The position numbers and the translations under genes are program-made. Below are positions 35,034 to 48,504 of a DNA stretch of 64,000 nucleotides, in pieces (position 1 is the stretch's first letter; each line of letters starts with the position of its first letter). Origin of the DNA: Aquila chrysaetos chrysaetos (taxonomy: Eukaryota; Chordata; Aves; Accipitriformes; Accipitridae); the NCBI RefSeq assembly GCF_900496995.4, contig NC_044024.1, positions 1,426,001 through 1,490,000 on the forward strand, given 5' to 3'. The notes beneath the pieces were generated by a model. That model was not told the DNA's origin, did no database searches, and saw nothing but the letters and a program-made list of their open reading frames with translations.

Positions 35034-35529
35034 CGAGGGTTGGTCTTCCCAGGAATAAGAGGGGGCTTTCGGTGGCTGACGGACCCCCCGAGACAAGAGG
35101 TGCAGAGGGGCTGTGCCGTGCCAAGCTGATGGAAGTGGGGAGCAGAAACGCAGCACTGGGGTCCAAGCCCCGTGGTGCTGGCAGCCCCGAAAGCGGCGCC
35201 GGCCCCCTCCCGCTCGCAGCAGCCCCCCTGCCAGGACCCGGGGGTGGGCTGCAGCCCCACCGCCCGCCAGACGCCCGCTCCTTGCAGGCAGGGAGGCGAA
35301 GGCGAGGGACGCGCCCCGGAGCCTGCCCCAGCCTGCACGCCCGGCACTGCCGAGGGGGGCCCAAAGCCGAGTCCCCCCCTCGGGCCGAGCTGGGCTTTCC
35401 TCCCTCCTGCTGCTCCTCCGTCGTCCCTCCCGGGTCTGAGCGGCGGCCGCTCCTCTGATTTCCTCGCCCCAAGTTGTCACGTCCCCCCTTTGCTCTTCAT
35501 CTCTTCCCCCTGTTTGCTGGCACGGTTAT

Positions 35530-35640
35530 TACTCTGACATTAGAGGCTTTGTTTTTAATTTCCTAAATTACAGCATAATTTAGGCTAATTATTGCTTTGT
35601 CCCTCTGATCTTATTAAACCTTTAATCCCTCGGTGATTCC
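35530..35640. promoter_or_regulatory. AT-rich homeodomain/SOX-like cluster
   Basis: Directly beside a CpG-dense patch lies about 110 bp with TTTTTAATTTCC, CTAAATTA, GCATAATTTAGG and GGCTAATTATTGCTTTGT. The last joins a homeodomain core to a SOX-type CTTTGT. Function is inferred from motif density only. Confidence 0.3.
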
Positions 35641-36348
35641 CCACCCAGAGCAAAGTCTGCTTTTCTCACATTCATTCCTGCGCTGGGTCTGCTCTTGCCT
35701 CTTGCCCGAGGCGGCCTCACCTCTGAAACAGGCTGCAGATGCCCTGGATCTTCACTCCCCGGCTCCCCTTCCCGGCAGTGCCATGGGAAGCCCTTCTGCG
35801 GGCAGAGAGGTGCTCAGCACGAATACACGAGCACCTCGAGAAGGACGTGCCATCCTGCTAGGCTGGCCAATATTTCTGTCACTGCAGTTATAAACCTTCC
35901 CGGCTTTTATCTTGCACGATGTTCTCCAGTTACCTTTTGATCCTGGGCTCTTCGGCGGCCGCACGTCCCACCGAGGAGCCGCACGGCTCGCCGCACAGCG
36001 TGGCGGCCCCGCTCCTCCCGTCTCCAGCCAGGTCTTGTGATGATGGGCAACCCCCGGCAGGGATCTACCCCTCTCCCTCCTTGCCAAGCCTACAGATGGC
36101 TTTTAATTACCCCTTCCTGCCCCCCACCCAACTGCTAATGACTTCCCATTTGCAGCCCCAAGGCCTGGAAGGCTCCTGTAGGCACCCTCTCCCCACGCAA
36201 CCCAAGGCTTCTCCTTGCCGGGATGTGCTGAGCGCGTCATCCATCCCTCAGCACCCTGCAGCCACCCGAGCTGCCGGTCCCTGCGTAGGAGCCCTCGGCA
36301 GACCCCAGCACGTGGGGGGTAAGGACCTCACCTCGGCAGCTGGGGAAT

Positions 36349-36363
36349 CCCCCCCCCCCCCCC
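36349..36363. repeat. C15 homopolymer
   Basis: Fifteen uninterrupted C on the plus strand (G15 on minus), 1.3 kb from the G22 run and in the opposite orientation. Confidence 0.9.
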
Positions 36364-39300
36364 AAACCAGCTCATCTCCTGGGTCCTCGGGTGCCTTCAG
36401 CATCCCGGGGGCATTTAGCAGGAGAGATGTGCGTGGAGCAAATTCCCGGGGAATACAGCAGGGACTGGCAGAGGGGGGACCACGTCCTCGGTGGGTGCTC
36501 GGCACGCTCCCCCCCACCTCCAACCTTCTGGCCAGCTCTGCTCAGCCCCGACTCAAAGAGTTTTCTCGTGCCAGGGCTCCTGCCCGGCAGAGCCCAGCGG
36601 GGACCGAGCCAGGGCAGGGGGAGATCCCCAGGGATGGGGACACGCCAGGAGCGAGTGTGCTGCAGGAGCGGGGCCACGTCACTCAGGTGATCCACAGATC
36701 AATGCAGCCAAGGTGCCAGCCACGAAACACTCGCATTAATTTGCTCGGGCAAAACAGATTATAGAAATTTACTTTTTATAGCTACAAAGTTGAAGGATTT
36801 TCTGACCACAGGCTGCAAAAATCCCCTTAATGAAGCCCCACAGCTCTCCAGGGCTTTAGGAAGAGCTCTGGCCCTCGGCCCCCCTTCTCCACTTGAAGTA
36901 TTGTTTCTGTCTTCAGTCTCCTGCCAAGAATCTCTTCAGCTCTGCAGCTGGATTTGATACAGGGGTGGGGAGAGGAGCTTAATCACGGCAATAAAGAGAG
37001 CGGGAGAGAAGCTGTTCTGGGGGAGTCTTTCAAGGAGCAGGGTTTAAAGAGTCCCCGAGAGTGAAGGGGGCTCCCAGATGCACTGCCCAAGCTGGAAAAA
37101 AAAACACCCAGAAAGGCCAAACAAAACCTCTCCCAGGCCTTTTCTGCCTCTAATTTATCCCAGTCCCCGGATTAGAAGTAGGTCATTAAAGCGGCTGCAG
37201 GGAAGGGGGTGAGGGTAGCACTGCTCGTGTCAATTAAGCGACGGTAAATCACGGCCCCCAGCCTCGGCGGAGGCTCGCGCTGCCTGGAACGGAGCCGAAT
37301 TTGCAGCCGGGTGCGAGAGGCACCGCGGCAGCACCGAGCCCCGGGGAGAAGGGACAGAGGGGTGCAGCGTGCCACGGCCGGAGCCACGGATGCTCCGGGG
37401 AGAGCTGCCTGCTGCCGGCACCCACCGCCGAGGACGGGGCAGGAGGAGGATGGGCAGACGCAGGACTCAGCTGGCTTTGAGCGAGGGAAGCAGGACAAAG
37501 ACGCCGGGACCCGTTTTTGAGGACTGAATCGGTGGCAGGGCTCCGGAGAGAGCTGGGGCCACCGCTGGCTTCGCATCTCCTGCTTCAGCATCGCTCCCAC
37601 CCCGGATCCACGGCACTGCTTCGGGCGTGGGGAGAGGGTGCCGCCACGCAGCACGGCACGGCGTGCCTGGGCGACGCGAGAGACCCCACGAACCCACCTG
37701 TGGGCTTTGCTGCTTCTATTTCATTCTATTCCCGATCTGTGCCACTTAAAGGTGGCAAGAATCAAAACCTTCCGCGCTCAGGTGTAAATAAGCACAGGGA
37801 AGCAGCCGGGTCTGCAAGCAGCACAGGTTTCTGCTCCCGTCCGCAGGGCGTGAATCGGAGCTTCCCCAGCGGCAAGCGGCGCGGGCAGAGAGCGGTGCCG
37901 AACACGCCGGTGCTCCCAGAGCACAGGGCGGCCCGGCGGCCTCCCTGCCGCAGTCCCTGCAAGTGTTTCCAATTACCATCTCTGGAGAGCCGGCGAGCGC
38001 GATACACCTGCAATTACCAGGCAAAGCGGCTCCGAGCGCGGAAGACAGCAGAGCTCGTGTTGCTCCCGACTCAGCACAAAGAAGCCCTTACATCAACTCA
38101 GCAGCCAACATGCGCTGGAGAGAGGAACAATTATATTTTTATTCTCTCGTTTCGGCACTTATTAACATTCCTTCACACGGCAGCCAAGGGCCAGGCCAGA
38201 ACAGACGGGAGCCGCAGCGAGGACGGGCAGGGAGGCAGATGTCGAGCTTGGTCCAAGCATCTGCCGACGGCCCCTCCGCTGGGCACGGTCCTCACGGGCC
38301 ACTGCATCCCACCCCTTGCGTGCAACTGGGGGAAGAAACCTTCCTGCCAGGGCGGGGGGAGATTTGGGGATGGCCCTCCCTGTCCTCCCCCCATCTCTGC
38401 TCCGTGAGAGCCTGCTCCTCCACATCCCTGCCTCCGGAGAGGAAGAGCTCCCCATGCCTCCTCTGCTCTCTTTTCAGTTCCCAGCAGAGCTTTCCCTCGT
38501 CTCTCCCTCCCCATGCGCTGTCACCTGCCATGGGCTTGGGGACAGGAAAGTTTCGTTTGCTTCCCGTGACTCGTGCCGCTGGGAGCACACACTGCCTTGG
38601 GGTGCTCGGTGCCCCTCGGACAGAAGCTGCTACACAGAACTGCAGCACGGGATGAGCGCAGCAAGGAACGTGCGGCTCTCCTCAGCAGGGTGCCTGGCAG
38701 TGCCTCTTAATGATTTCCAGGTCAAATTAGCTCCTGCTATTCAGCTTTGGTGCTGCCGGGCAGGAGGGCTATCACCCAGGGCCAGCAGCACCCAAACCCC
38801 GAGCTCAGCTGCCCCGTGGCCAAGGCAGCATCTTAGCTGAAACCCCGTCTCCTGCCCCCAAAAGCGCTGGGGGAGCAGAGCTTCCCTCCCCGCAGCCACC
38901 CGGTCACTCTCTCCCAGCTCTGTGCTGCTTCTCCTGCGATTTGCCTGTGTCTGTCCTGCCCTGAGGGTACCGGGCTGCTGCCCACCCACAGCCGGGCAGG
39001 GACCCGTGCCGGCACCCCGCTCCGGTGCCATCCATCCTGGGAGCAGCGGTACCGGCATCCATGGCATCCATGCCCGGTGCTGGCTGGTGGGCAGGGTTAG
39101 AGGGTGGCAATAGAGCAGCACGTGGCTGTATCACGTTCGTTATTGCTTCCAGAGCTTTTATGCTCTGGGAAGGGCTGTGAAACTTTTGCAGCTTGAAAAA
39201 GCCAAAAGGGAATATATTTCCCATGGCCCCTGTGATGGGGAATGGCACCTTCCCCGCAGGTGGCTGTCCGAGACCGGAGCACGGGGCCGGGGGCTCGGCA

Positions 39301-39999
39301 GCCGCACGCGGAGCGTGCCGCAGCTCCGCTTTTCCTGAGATGAGCAGCCATCGCACAAAGCCCCGAAGGGAGAGGAGAGCGGGGGGGGTCGGCCCCAGCT
39401 CTCTGCTATAAATAATAATAAAAGACCTGTTTGCCTCAGCCTTAAAAGGAAGTGCAAGTGGGAAGCCATCAGCTGCGGATCACGAAGCCCAGACACGCTT
39501 CGCGGAGCAGCGGGGAGTGGAGGAGAGGTTGAAATCCCCAGTAACACTAATCACACCAAGCACGAAGCTGCATGGGGCTCAGGAGCTGTCACCGTCTTCC
39601 AGGGGCTCCTCCAGGTCTCTCAGCCTCCTCGCCACATGCCGCGGCGTGCTTTCACCCCGGGCTCCCGGTGAGCTTGGAGATTTGCCATGAAAGTGCCTGG
39701 CAAGGGCTGCTCGGGCTCTCCGGGGACTAGGGGCCCCACGGTGGCGGCGAGTCCTCAAGGCACAGCCTGGGAGCCGGACCCACCAACAGAAGGACTGACG
39801 GCCCCACGGCACAGATGGGGACCGTGTCATGAGACATCCGTGCGGGAGCATCCTGCTCATCACCTCGCACAAGGGATGTCAGCGGGGGCTGTCTCCATAC
39901 TCACAGGCTCGTTGAGGTCCCAAGCTGCTGGGGACATGGAACAGCAACGTCCCACCACCACCCACCTCCGCCAGCCACCAGAATCCTCTGCCAAGGGGA

Positions 40000-42900
40000 G
40001 AATCAGCAGGGCTGCAGGCAGGGCTGTTTCCTTCCCACACTCCCCTTCCCTTCTCACTCCCTCTTGAGAGAGGGCTCTGAGCGGGGAGGAGAGGCTCAAC
40101 CCCACGGCAAAGTCGGGGTGACCCTGTCCTGGGGCATGACTGCCCCCAAATCCCCACCCTGGCAGCAGCAAGCGGGACCCGGCCCCCCCCCTCTACCCTG
40201 GTGCACATGCGAGAAGACGGACTGGGTAGGCAGAAGGGGTCCAACCCGCTCCAAACCAGGCTGACTCCCGTTGTCTTCCAGGTGGCCGAGCTGCCAGCCA
40301 AGGAGGATGCTGAGAGCCGCAGGACCCTTCTGCTCCTGCCGGAAAGAAACCGCAGTTTCACACCAGGTGCGTGCGTTTGGAGGCCAAGGAGGAGGAGAGC
40401 CGCGGGGGCTCGCCGTGCCCGCAGCACCCGGTGCCGTCCCCCCATCCCCGCAGTGAGGGACGCAGCCCCTTCCCGCTGCCTCTTCCGTCCCCTGCCAGCT
40501 GATGGCTTGTCCCGTGGCCAGTGGGACAGAGCTGCGCTGCTGCCTCCAATTAATATTTTATGCCTGCAGCTCGGCCAAGTCCAACTAGGCGTCCGAGAGA
40601 GAGATCTTCAGCTGGCCACAAGCATCTCCCCCACTGCTCCAGCTCCCTGCATCACCCGCTGGGCTCCTGCCATCAGCCTGGGGCTGGGGGAGAGCAGGCG
40701 TGGGGACAGGGAGGATGGAAGGGGCTGAAAATGCTCTCCTGCACCTGGAACGACTCAGAGGCATCTCTGCCCCCTGTGCCCAGGCACCCCAACCCAGGGG
40801 GCTGCTTTCCACCTGGCTCCGGGGCCCCTTTGGACCATCCCGGCTGACGGAGGGGAACTGTGCCTGGGCTCGCCGGGACCCAGCACGCCATCAGTGCTAA
40901 CAATAGCGAGGAAGAGCTGGCTCCCGCTGGCGCCGCGAATCCTGGGCAGCCGGGCTCACCACCCACGGCACAAAAGCAATTAAAAGTTGCACACAGAGGC
41001 CACTGTGAAGAATAAGGGCACGTAGCCATGTCACTGCTGCAGCGTTCACGCCTGTCACACCAGCGGAGCCGGTCCCGGGGGACGCAGCCGGGACGGAGAT
41101 GCTGGGGTGTGCCGGAGAGTTGCTGGTCCGGCGGGGCCGAAGCCTGGGCAGCCGTCAGGAGTGGGTACAAAGGGGGTCCCGTAACCCAGCCCCAGGCAGA
41201 CCTTCCTCCTCCACCATCCTCTCCGTCAGTCACGGCTCGGCTGCTCCCAGCCCGTAAGACCCGTGACCAGCAGAGCATCCTCAGTGACCGTCACAGCATC
41301 CTCACGGAAAACCCCGCAGAGAGGCGCAGAAAGCAAAGCAGCCGGCCGGGACGATGCACACCGGTTTTGCAGCCCGGGTGCAGGAAGCCCTCCCGTGTCG
41401 TCGTCCCCCGCCACGCAACAAGCACGCAGCGCGGGCCCCGGCGTGACCCATGCGGGGGGCTGTCTGCCGGGGTGGGGGGGGGGCCCGGTCCCCGCAATAC
41501 CCCGTCCCCCCGCCTCCCCGCCACAGCCCATTGTATAACATGGCCGAGCCGTCAGGCCGCATCTCGTCAGCCCGTGCGGCCGCTTCCCCCCGGAGAGCCG
41601 GCGGCGGCGGCTGCCAGCACGCATTAGGCAGCTCTGCCTGCGCCCGCCGAGGCGGGGAGGGTGCGGGCAGGGGCAGAGAGGGGAGAAAGGGCTCTGCTTG
41701 CACGGGAGACCCTCCTTTGGTCCCCACGGAGCATCACCCGCTGCCCACCCTGCCGCCCTCCTGGCCCCAGGGGTGCCGGTGTGGAAGGGGGGCACCGGGG
41801 ACCCCTCCCAAGGAGAGAGGGTGAGTCGGTGGCGGAGTGGGACACGTCCCTGAGGACCCCCACGGCTTCCGCCGCCTCCCTCGCCGGCTTCGCTGCTACA
41901 GCATCTTCCCGGCCAGGAGGCTTCGCAGGTGGTGGGGGCGAAACGCCGCTCGCTGCCGGCGGAGAGCTCTTCTGCCGCAGAGGAGCCCGCCGCCCTCCAA
42001 AAAACAGCCGACCAACCCAAAAGGAGCAGTCTGTGGGAAGCGACGCTCCGAACCCCTTTTCCTGCCGGCGGGTTAAACACCTGGTAATGCACCAGCGCGG
42101 GACAGCGCGGGAGAAAAACCCACTGCCACAAGAACTGTCAAAATAACTGATTTGGGATTTCCTTCAGCAACCAAATAATAATAAAAAACAAATCATTTTG
42201 AGCAACCGGAAGCAAACAAGAAACACTGCAAAAGCAAACGCCGTTGTCTCCAAGAGGGTAAACAAACAAACGCACATTAAATACAGCCAAAGAAAAAGCA
42301 AAGTTTATTTGGGGAAGGGAGAGTTATCTTTTAAAAAATGTTCCATATAGCTTAACCTGACCTCCCAGTTTTGACTCCAAAGGCAAAGCCAAAATCTTAT
42401 TTAAAAAATGTCAAAGTGAGACATTTTTATATTTTTAAAAATCCATTTTTTTGGCCACGAATCCAGAATGTATGAATAGTTTAGGCTGGTCCAAAACTGC
42501 ATATTTTTGTCGAGCAAAGCATTCATCGGAAATGTTTCACCCCGCTCTGCTAGAAACAAAAGCGGCTGCAGTGAAGCCGCTTCCATCGTCTGTGCTGTAA
42601 GCGGGGGGAGCTGGGCAAGGGAGCCCCAGCACCGGGCAGTAAATCGGCTGTTTACAGCCCCTTGCGCGTCCCTGAGCGAGGAGGTGGGTAGTGACACAGT
42701 AAAGGGGGCTGGTGGGAAATTTTAATATATGTGATTTATACGGCAAAAGCATTTCTTTAAAAACCTGCTGGCGGGGGAGGGAGGCAGGAGGCAGAAGGAT
42801 CGCTTCGCCGATGGCCGGTTGCTTTCCCGGTGCGGAGGGTGAAAGCCAGCGAGAGCCAAGCACCCTGCAGAGACCCCCCCACTGCCACTGCCCCAGCACC

Positions 42901-44080
42901 TCCCAGCTCCTGGGGTGATGCTGGGAGCACTCCCGGCTCCCTGGTCCTGCTCTGGAGATCTGGCGAGACAGAGCCCACGCGGCCGAACAGCCCGCTCGCT
43001 CCTGCCAGCATCCCACCCGCAGCGCATGATGCTGCAGCGCCGGGGGGGACCACGACCCACCGAAATGCCCACCCTGGCTGGCATTTGCAATGGGTTTTTG
43101 GCACCGGCTTTGTGCAGGTGCCTCAGCCGGGGGGGAGGCTGGGGGCAGGCGACGACTGGGATGTTGCGGTGCTGCAGGAGGACGGAGCGGGGCCACGCCA
43201 CCCGCAGCGGGAACAGCCCTGGTGCTGAGTCGGGATGCCGCAGAGCATCCAGCTGACCCACGCCAGCTGCAGGTCACGGGCCTCCACCTTCCCTTGCCCC
43301 TGCAAATTTTACTCACCCTGGGGCTCACAAAATCCCCTTTGTGCATCCAGCCACGGTACAGGAGGATGGCGGGGGCATGGGCCGGTGCCCACCTCCCTGC
43401 CCGCACCGCTCAGGGGATTCTCCGCGGGCCCTGGCCGTGCAACGTGCATGGCTGCACTCGCTGAAAGGTCCTTTCTCTCCCATTGACGCCGGCCACGGCT
43501 GGTTTTGCCCCGTCACCGCTGCACGCAGGCCCTCCTCACCGGGCACGCATCCAGGCTTGCACACAAGCCGGCAGTGCCGCGGGGAAGAGCGGAGGGAACG
43601 CGGGGTGCAGGCAACGCCGGAGCATCTCACCGAGGCAGGGCGCGCCGGGAAACCCACCGCCGCTCCTGGGAAGACTTTTTGGCTGCTGCCAAGCCCTCTG
43701 TCCCATCCCCAGCCGAATGATGGGGCTGCCAACACCCAAACTGCATTCACGGGTGGGAGCAAAGCCCCCCAGTCCCTCTCAGCCTGCACGGGGGTTCCTG
43801 CTCCCACAAACCCACCTCCAGCAGCTGGGACCACCTGGGAAGATGCAAAACCAATGGTGGCAACACATAAAACCCACAGGATGTGGAACAAAAAACATCT
43901 TCCTGATCCCCAGGCTTCGCTGCCTTGGCTTGAGCTGCAAGATGCTTACTGCCCAGGTGTTTCATCGGGGTGCAGGATGAGCCCCCCAGCCCTCAGCTGC
44001 CCCGCGGCTCCCGGGCACCGCGCACCCCACGGACACCCACCCCTTTGCACCACTCGGCATCCCCGCCAAGGCTGGCCGGG
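40000..44080. other. Intergenic DNA with a CpG-dense patch, no gene recognised
   Basis: Excluding the AT-rich block at 42,120-42,570, this is GC-rich DNA. About 41,300-42,080 is CpG-dense with overlapping open frames on both strands (for example 301 codons minus at 41,226-42,131). Those frames are Pro/Arg/Gly/Ala-rich and show no domain. Confidence 0.45.
42120..42570. promoter_or_regulatory. AT-rich block, candidate conserved regulatory element
   Basis: About 450 bp of AT-rich sequence with A/T runs (TTTAAAAAATG appears twice, near 42,331 and 42,400) and words such as GCAAAGTTTATTTGG, set sharply between GC-rich flanks. No open frame or repeat is recognised. Regulatory function is inferred only from the compositional contrast and motif content. 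Confidence 0.28.
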
Positions 44081-47000
44081 CTCATCTTTCCCTTTTATTA
44101 AGAGCTAATTATCCCTCTATTAGTTTGGGGAAGGATAGTGGCGATGTTTGTAAAATCAGCATTCATTAACCCTTTCACCCCAGCCTGGGATTAATTTCCT
44201 GCTGACCCCGTGCTGGGCGATGCGCGCCCAGGGGGAAGCGCGGCCGGCCGGCAGACAGTGGGGCTTTGTTCGGCCGTGCAGGCTGCGGCTGTTGACGGAG
44301 TATCGCCTTACGTGTCGAACGCTCCAGCCCCACTCCCGGCATCCAAGAGCAGCAAAACCCAGCAGGCACCGGGATTATTATTGGAAGTCCGGGGAGGGTG
44401 AGGAGAGGCGTCAGGCTTTGGCAAGGCTGCGGCCGTGGGTTCACGGGTGGGAGGTGGGAGCGGGCAGCGTGGGGAGGGGGACGGGTAGAGCCGAGGGGCA
44501 GCGGCAGGGCGGCGGGGTCCACGCACCCCCTCCCTGCCTGCCCAGGGCTGCCTTCTCCCGCTGGGACAAAGCTCAGCCCTCCCCATCCATTCGCCGGGAA
44601 ACCTCTTCCCTCGTAGCACAGCTCCGGCTTTACAGCTCAGCCCTCTTCGTGATCTGGCCACTCGCTGCTCGAGGTTCCTCCCCAGGCTGGCCTGTTAAGC
44701 ACATAATTAATGGCCGACACCTTATTACATTAAGCAGCAGGATGCCAAAGTTTGTCACGCATCTTTCTTACAAGCTGCTTTTTCATTTAGAGCCAGTCCA
44801 AAGCGATCCAGGGACAGGAGCTGCCATCCTTGCAAGATCCCGCTGCCCTGGCACAGTACCGGCACGGTACCGGCACAAGGGGCGAGCTGGGCATCAGCCA
44901 AGGTCACACGAAAGGTGAAACTGGGCTGCCCACAGGTAATGGCTGAAAACCCCTGGCCAGGGTGCCGCCGGCACGCACCGAGACATCTCTTCTTGGGAGA
45001 GCACGCCATGCGGCTTCCTCCACCGCCCTGCCCTGCGCCGTGCCCTCCTCTCCCCATCACTGCTCGTGGCCGCAGCTGCTGCCAGGCACCGTCTGGCATT
45101 CATCCATCCATTTCTCGATGGCCCCAAGGCAGCGAGGAAGATTGCCCAAGGGGAAGCTCTGGCGTTGGCGGGCGATGCAGCGCTGGCCTGCAATATGCAC
45201 AGGCAGCTCTGGGGATCGGAGGTTTGGGATGCTGCGGGCACAGACCTGGGTACCGCTGCCCAGGAGCTGCAGGTTCGGTGACAGGAGAGCACGGTCCCCG
45301 GCGCCTGCTCCTCAGACAGCTCCCGTGCCCGCAGCTGAGCACCAGGACCACGGCTGCCCTTGCAAGAGCATCATCCCTGGGGCAGCCAGGGAAAAGGCAC
45401 CTTTTTTCTCAGGAGGAAGCCTGTGCCCAGATTTTCCCATCCGAGATGGGGAGCACCAGTCTTGCCTTCTGCCCCAGAGGGAGCCCCGGCTTTGCTCGTG
45501 GAGAGGGACCCACAGCCAGCCAAAGCCCAGGGGGTCCCAAGGGGACAGCGGCCACAGGAGCCCACCGCACCCTGGCTCCGAAGGGCCGAGCCCCGGGCAG
45601 GGCAGCGAGCAGCGCTGGGCACAAGCCACCCGCCAGCAGCCCGGGCAGCCCCCACCGTGGGGCCAGGGTGGTAGGAAGCCTCCTGGCGCTTTCATCTCAT
45701 TAATGCAAAAAGGAAAATAAACCCCGCAGGCAGCTGCCTTTGTGCTCCTGGCTCTGGCCAACACCGCTGCAAAAGGGCATTTCCCCGTATCCCTCCCCCA
45801 GCTCCATCCATGCCACAGCGGCTTTGCCTTGCTGTGAGAGGGGAAGGACAAAGACCCTGCGGAGAGGAGGAGAAGCCCACCTCCAGCCGGGACACGTCCC
45901 GGGCGCGGGGAGAAGCCCTTTGCCTCTTGCTGCTGGGAAGGGCTGGCACCCCACAGGCACCCCATCCGCTGCCCCATGCCTCGGGGCCGGCCCCACACCA
46001 GCCCCCCAGCAGGATTCAGGGCTTTTTCCACCCCACGCCAGACTCCAGAGGGGCCACGTCCCCACCTGAGGTCCCCCGTCCCCCCGACCCGGGCAGAAGA
46101 GAGCAAAGCCTCCCCAGCCCCTGCCCTTTTGAATCACCGGCTCTCTTTTCTTTCTGGCTCAGCTACCTTACAAAGACCCCAGAGCCACAGCAAGAGCCAA
46201 TTTCCAGCAGGAACCTGGCGCTGGGCTCACTCGGGAGGATTACACCAGGCTGCAGGAATTAAGGGGGGGAAGCCTGGCTGAAACCGAAGCCTCGCTCGGC
46301 CCTTCCCAGCCGGGGCAGAGAGTGCAGGTCCAAGGCAGGAGGCAATCGCTGGGACGAGGGCTGCAGGAGACGTGCTGGGCATCACCCCAACACACAGCTC
46401 TTTGTCGTGGCTCTGCCCAAATTGCATCCCTGTGCTCTGGGCGCTGGCCTTGGGGATGCAGGAGGTGGCAGGAAAGGCTCACCCGCATCTCTCCACGGGG
46501 CGGGAAGAAGTGATGGGTGCGTGGCTCACGTCACCCCCCCAGGACACGTCCACCCTGCAGTCACGGTGCCCTTATTCCCCTGGGTCCCTGGGGACAGGTC
46601 ACTGCTACACAGGCAGAGGAGCAGAGCGACCGAATAAATGGGGTAAACCCCCCCGGCGGGGTCCCAGGCCGGCTGAGAAGCAGGATCCCCCCTGGCTCGC
46701 GGGGTGGCCGCCGCGCTGACATTTCACATTTACCTCTCATCCTCCGTCAAGACAAGAAAAAGGAAAAGCTCTGTGTTTCCTTCAGACCCTGTTCCAGCAG
46801 CCGGGGGACCCTCTCCAAGGGTTGTGTTTCAGTAACATTAAAACCTTGCACATAATTAATTTACGTTTGCTGTAGAGCAATACTTGTATTCATTCCTTTT
46901 TAACAAATGAAAAACTACTGAATTTGTCCCAAAGCTCCCTGTTTTGCTGGGCCTCATCCTGCTGGAAGAAAGCTCCCTCCCTCCTCCCTCCCTTGCTTTC

Positions 47001-47500
47001 CAGCACCCTCCCAAAGGTCCTTTGCTTTTCCCAGCCCTGCTGCCCCTGCAGCCCAGCCCTTTCCTCCTGGTTGTCCCACCAGGCTGCTGGCAACCCAGGG
47101 GGGAGGTCGTGCACAGGCTGGCTGGCTCTCCCCTCCCCGCACACAGCATCCCCGCTGGGATACGTCCAAGGAAGAGCTGTTTCGGGATGCTGGAAGCCCT
47201 GCCAGGGGAACAAGGCTGCAACCATCCCCCTGGCTTCGGGCCTGCCGGCAGAGAAAAAAAACCTTGGCAGCACGTGACGCCTTTCTTAGAGCACTTGAGA
47301 TCAGCTGGTTTTAGCTACAGAAAACTGCCGGTCCTTTGTGTCGAGCCTGGGCTGGGCTTTTTCCCCCGTCCCAGATTTGCTCTGCCTTGGGGCACAGATG
47401 GCTTCCCTGTCACGAAGGAGGGTGCTGCTTGCTGGTTGCTGCACATAAACACGGAGCAAGCGCTGGATCCCGACCCACTGCCTTGGCATCCTGAGCCACG

Positions 47501-47550
47501 TCCTCCTCCTCCTCCTCCTCTTTCTCTTCTTCCTCCTGCTCCTCCTCTCC
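47501..47550. repeat. (TCC)n microsatellite, interrupted
   Basis: Pure TCC units at 47,501-47,520 followed by CTT/TCC-mixed pyrimidine sequence to about 47,550. The minus strand is all purine. Confidence 0.85.
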
Positions 47551-48504
47551 CACGCGGAGGGCCGCAGCACATGGTGCAGACCCCGCCAGCGGCAGCGGCC
47601 AGCCCCGGGGCAGGGTCCGCTGTCCCCCATGCCCCGGCACCGTCCCCACTGCCCGCGCGATGGGCCGGTGACAAACGGCCCTCCGGTGCATTGCCGTTAT
47701 TGCTCTCATTACGGAGCCCGCGGGACTCGTTGCATACCACGACAGCCTAATGGATCTTCCAGGCTCCTCTCCGTGCGAGCGTGGAAACCAGGTGCAGCCG
47801 CGTCGGTGGATGCCGCAGAAACCCTGGCTGTGGGAAAAGCCCATCGCATCGACCAGGGGAACCTGTTAGTTATTTTGGATATACTACAGGGAAAACAAGG
47901 ATAAACTTCCCAAACCTCATTGCAGCAGCTGGCCCAGCCAAGGTTTATTAAAAGGGATTGCTGTTATATAGCCTCTTACAGGCTGGAGTTTTTCAGATGC
48001 TCCCCTTGGAGTGGAAATGCCGGAGGAGGAGGCTGAGCGGGCTGGGAAGGGCGGCTGTGTCCGGGATAGGGCTGCAGCGAGGGAGGGGAACAGGGTGTGA
48101 TAACGGAATGGGAACTCGGAGCAGCCATGAGAACTGGGGCTCCATTGCCCTGCTTACCCTCGGTCCAGCCAAGACCCAGGACAACACAGCCGAGGCTGGG
48201 ATGAGCAGCGGACTGGAGGCACTGGTGCTCCGGCTCTGTCCCTGCTGCCTCCCGGGGCCGGCTGATCCCATGGATGGGCAGCAGCAACTGCTGCTCAGGG
48301 CCTTGCAGGGAGAGGGAAGCTCCAGGGGAGGCGATGGCTCGACAGTGCTGGAAATAGCAGGGCGAGGAGCGGTGCAGTTGCGAGAGCACCCATCGAAGCA
48401 CCAGTGCCACCGGCACAGCACCGGTGCATGGAGCCGCTGCTGCAGGCTCGGTCCCCCCAGTGCTCCTGCCTCCCCTGCTCGCACCCCCCGGCGTGCCGGG
48501 ACAA

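Larger units (their letters stand above)
34350..39999. other. Intergenic DNA with two CpG-dense patches
   Basis: CpG-dense patches at about 34,860-35,460 and 37,200-38,080, with ordinary GC-rich sequence between. AT-rich islets occur at 34,630-34,810, 35,530-35,640, 36,735-36,830 and 39,110-39,220. Long open frames (281, 296 and 230 codons) are low-complexity and lack domains. No exon with convincing splice sites was found. Confidence 0.45.

Noticed and set aside
41226..42131. 301-codon minus-strand open frame
   Set aside because: Lies in CpG-dense DNA, Gly/Pro/Arg/Ala-rich, and opposed by plus-strand frames of similar length.
47501..47550. Splicing polypyrimidine tract of a hidden exon
   Set aside because: It is a (TCC)n microsatellite with no convincing downstream exon or protein match.
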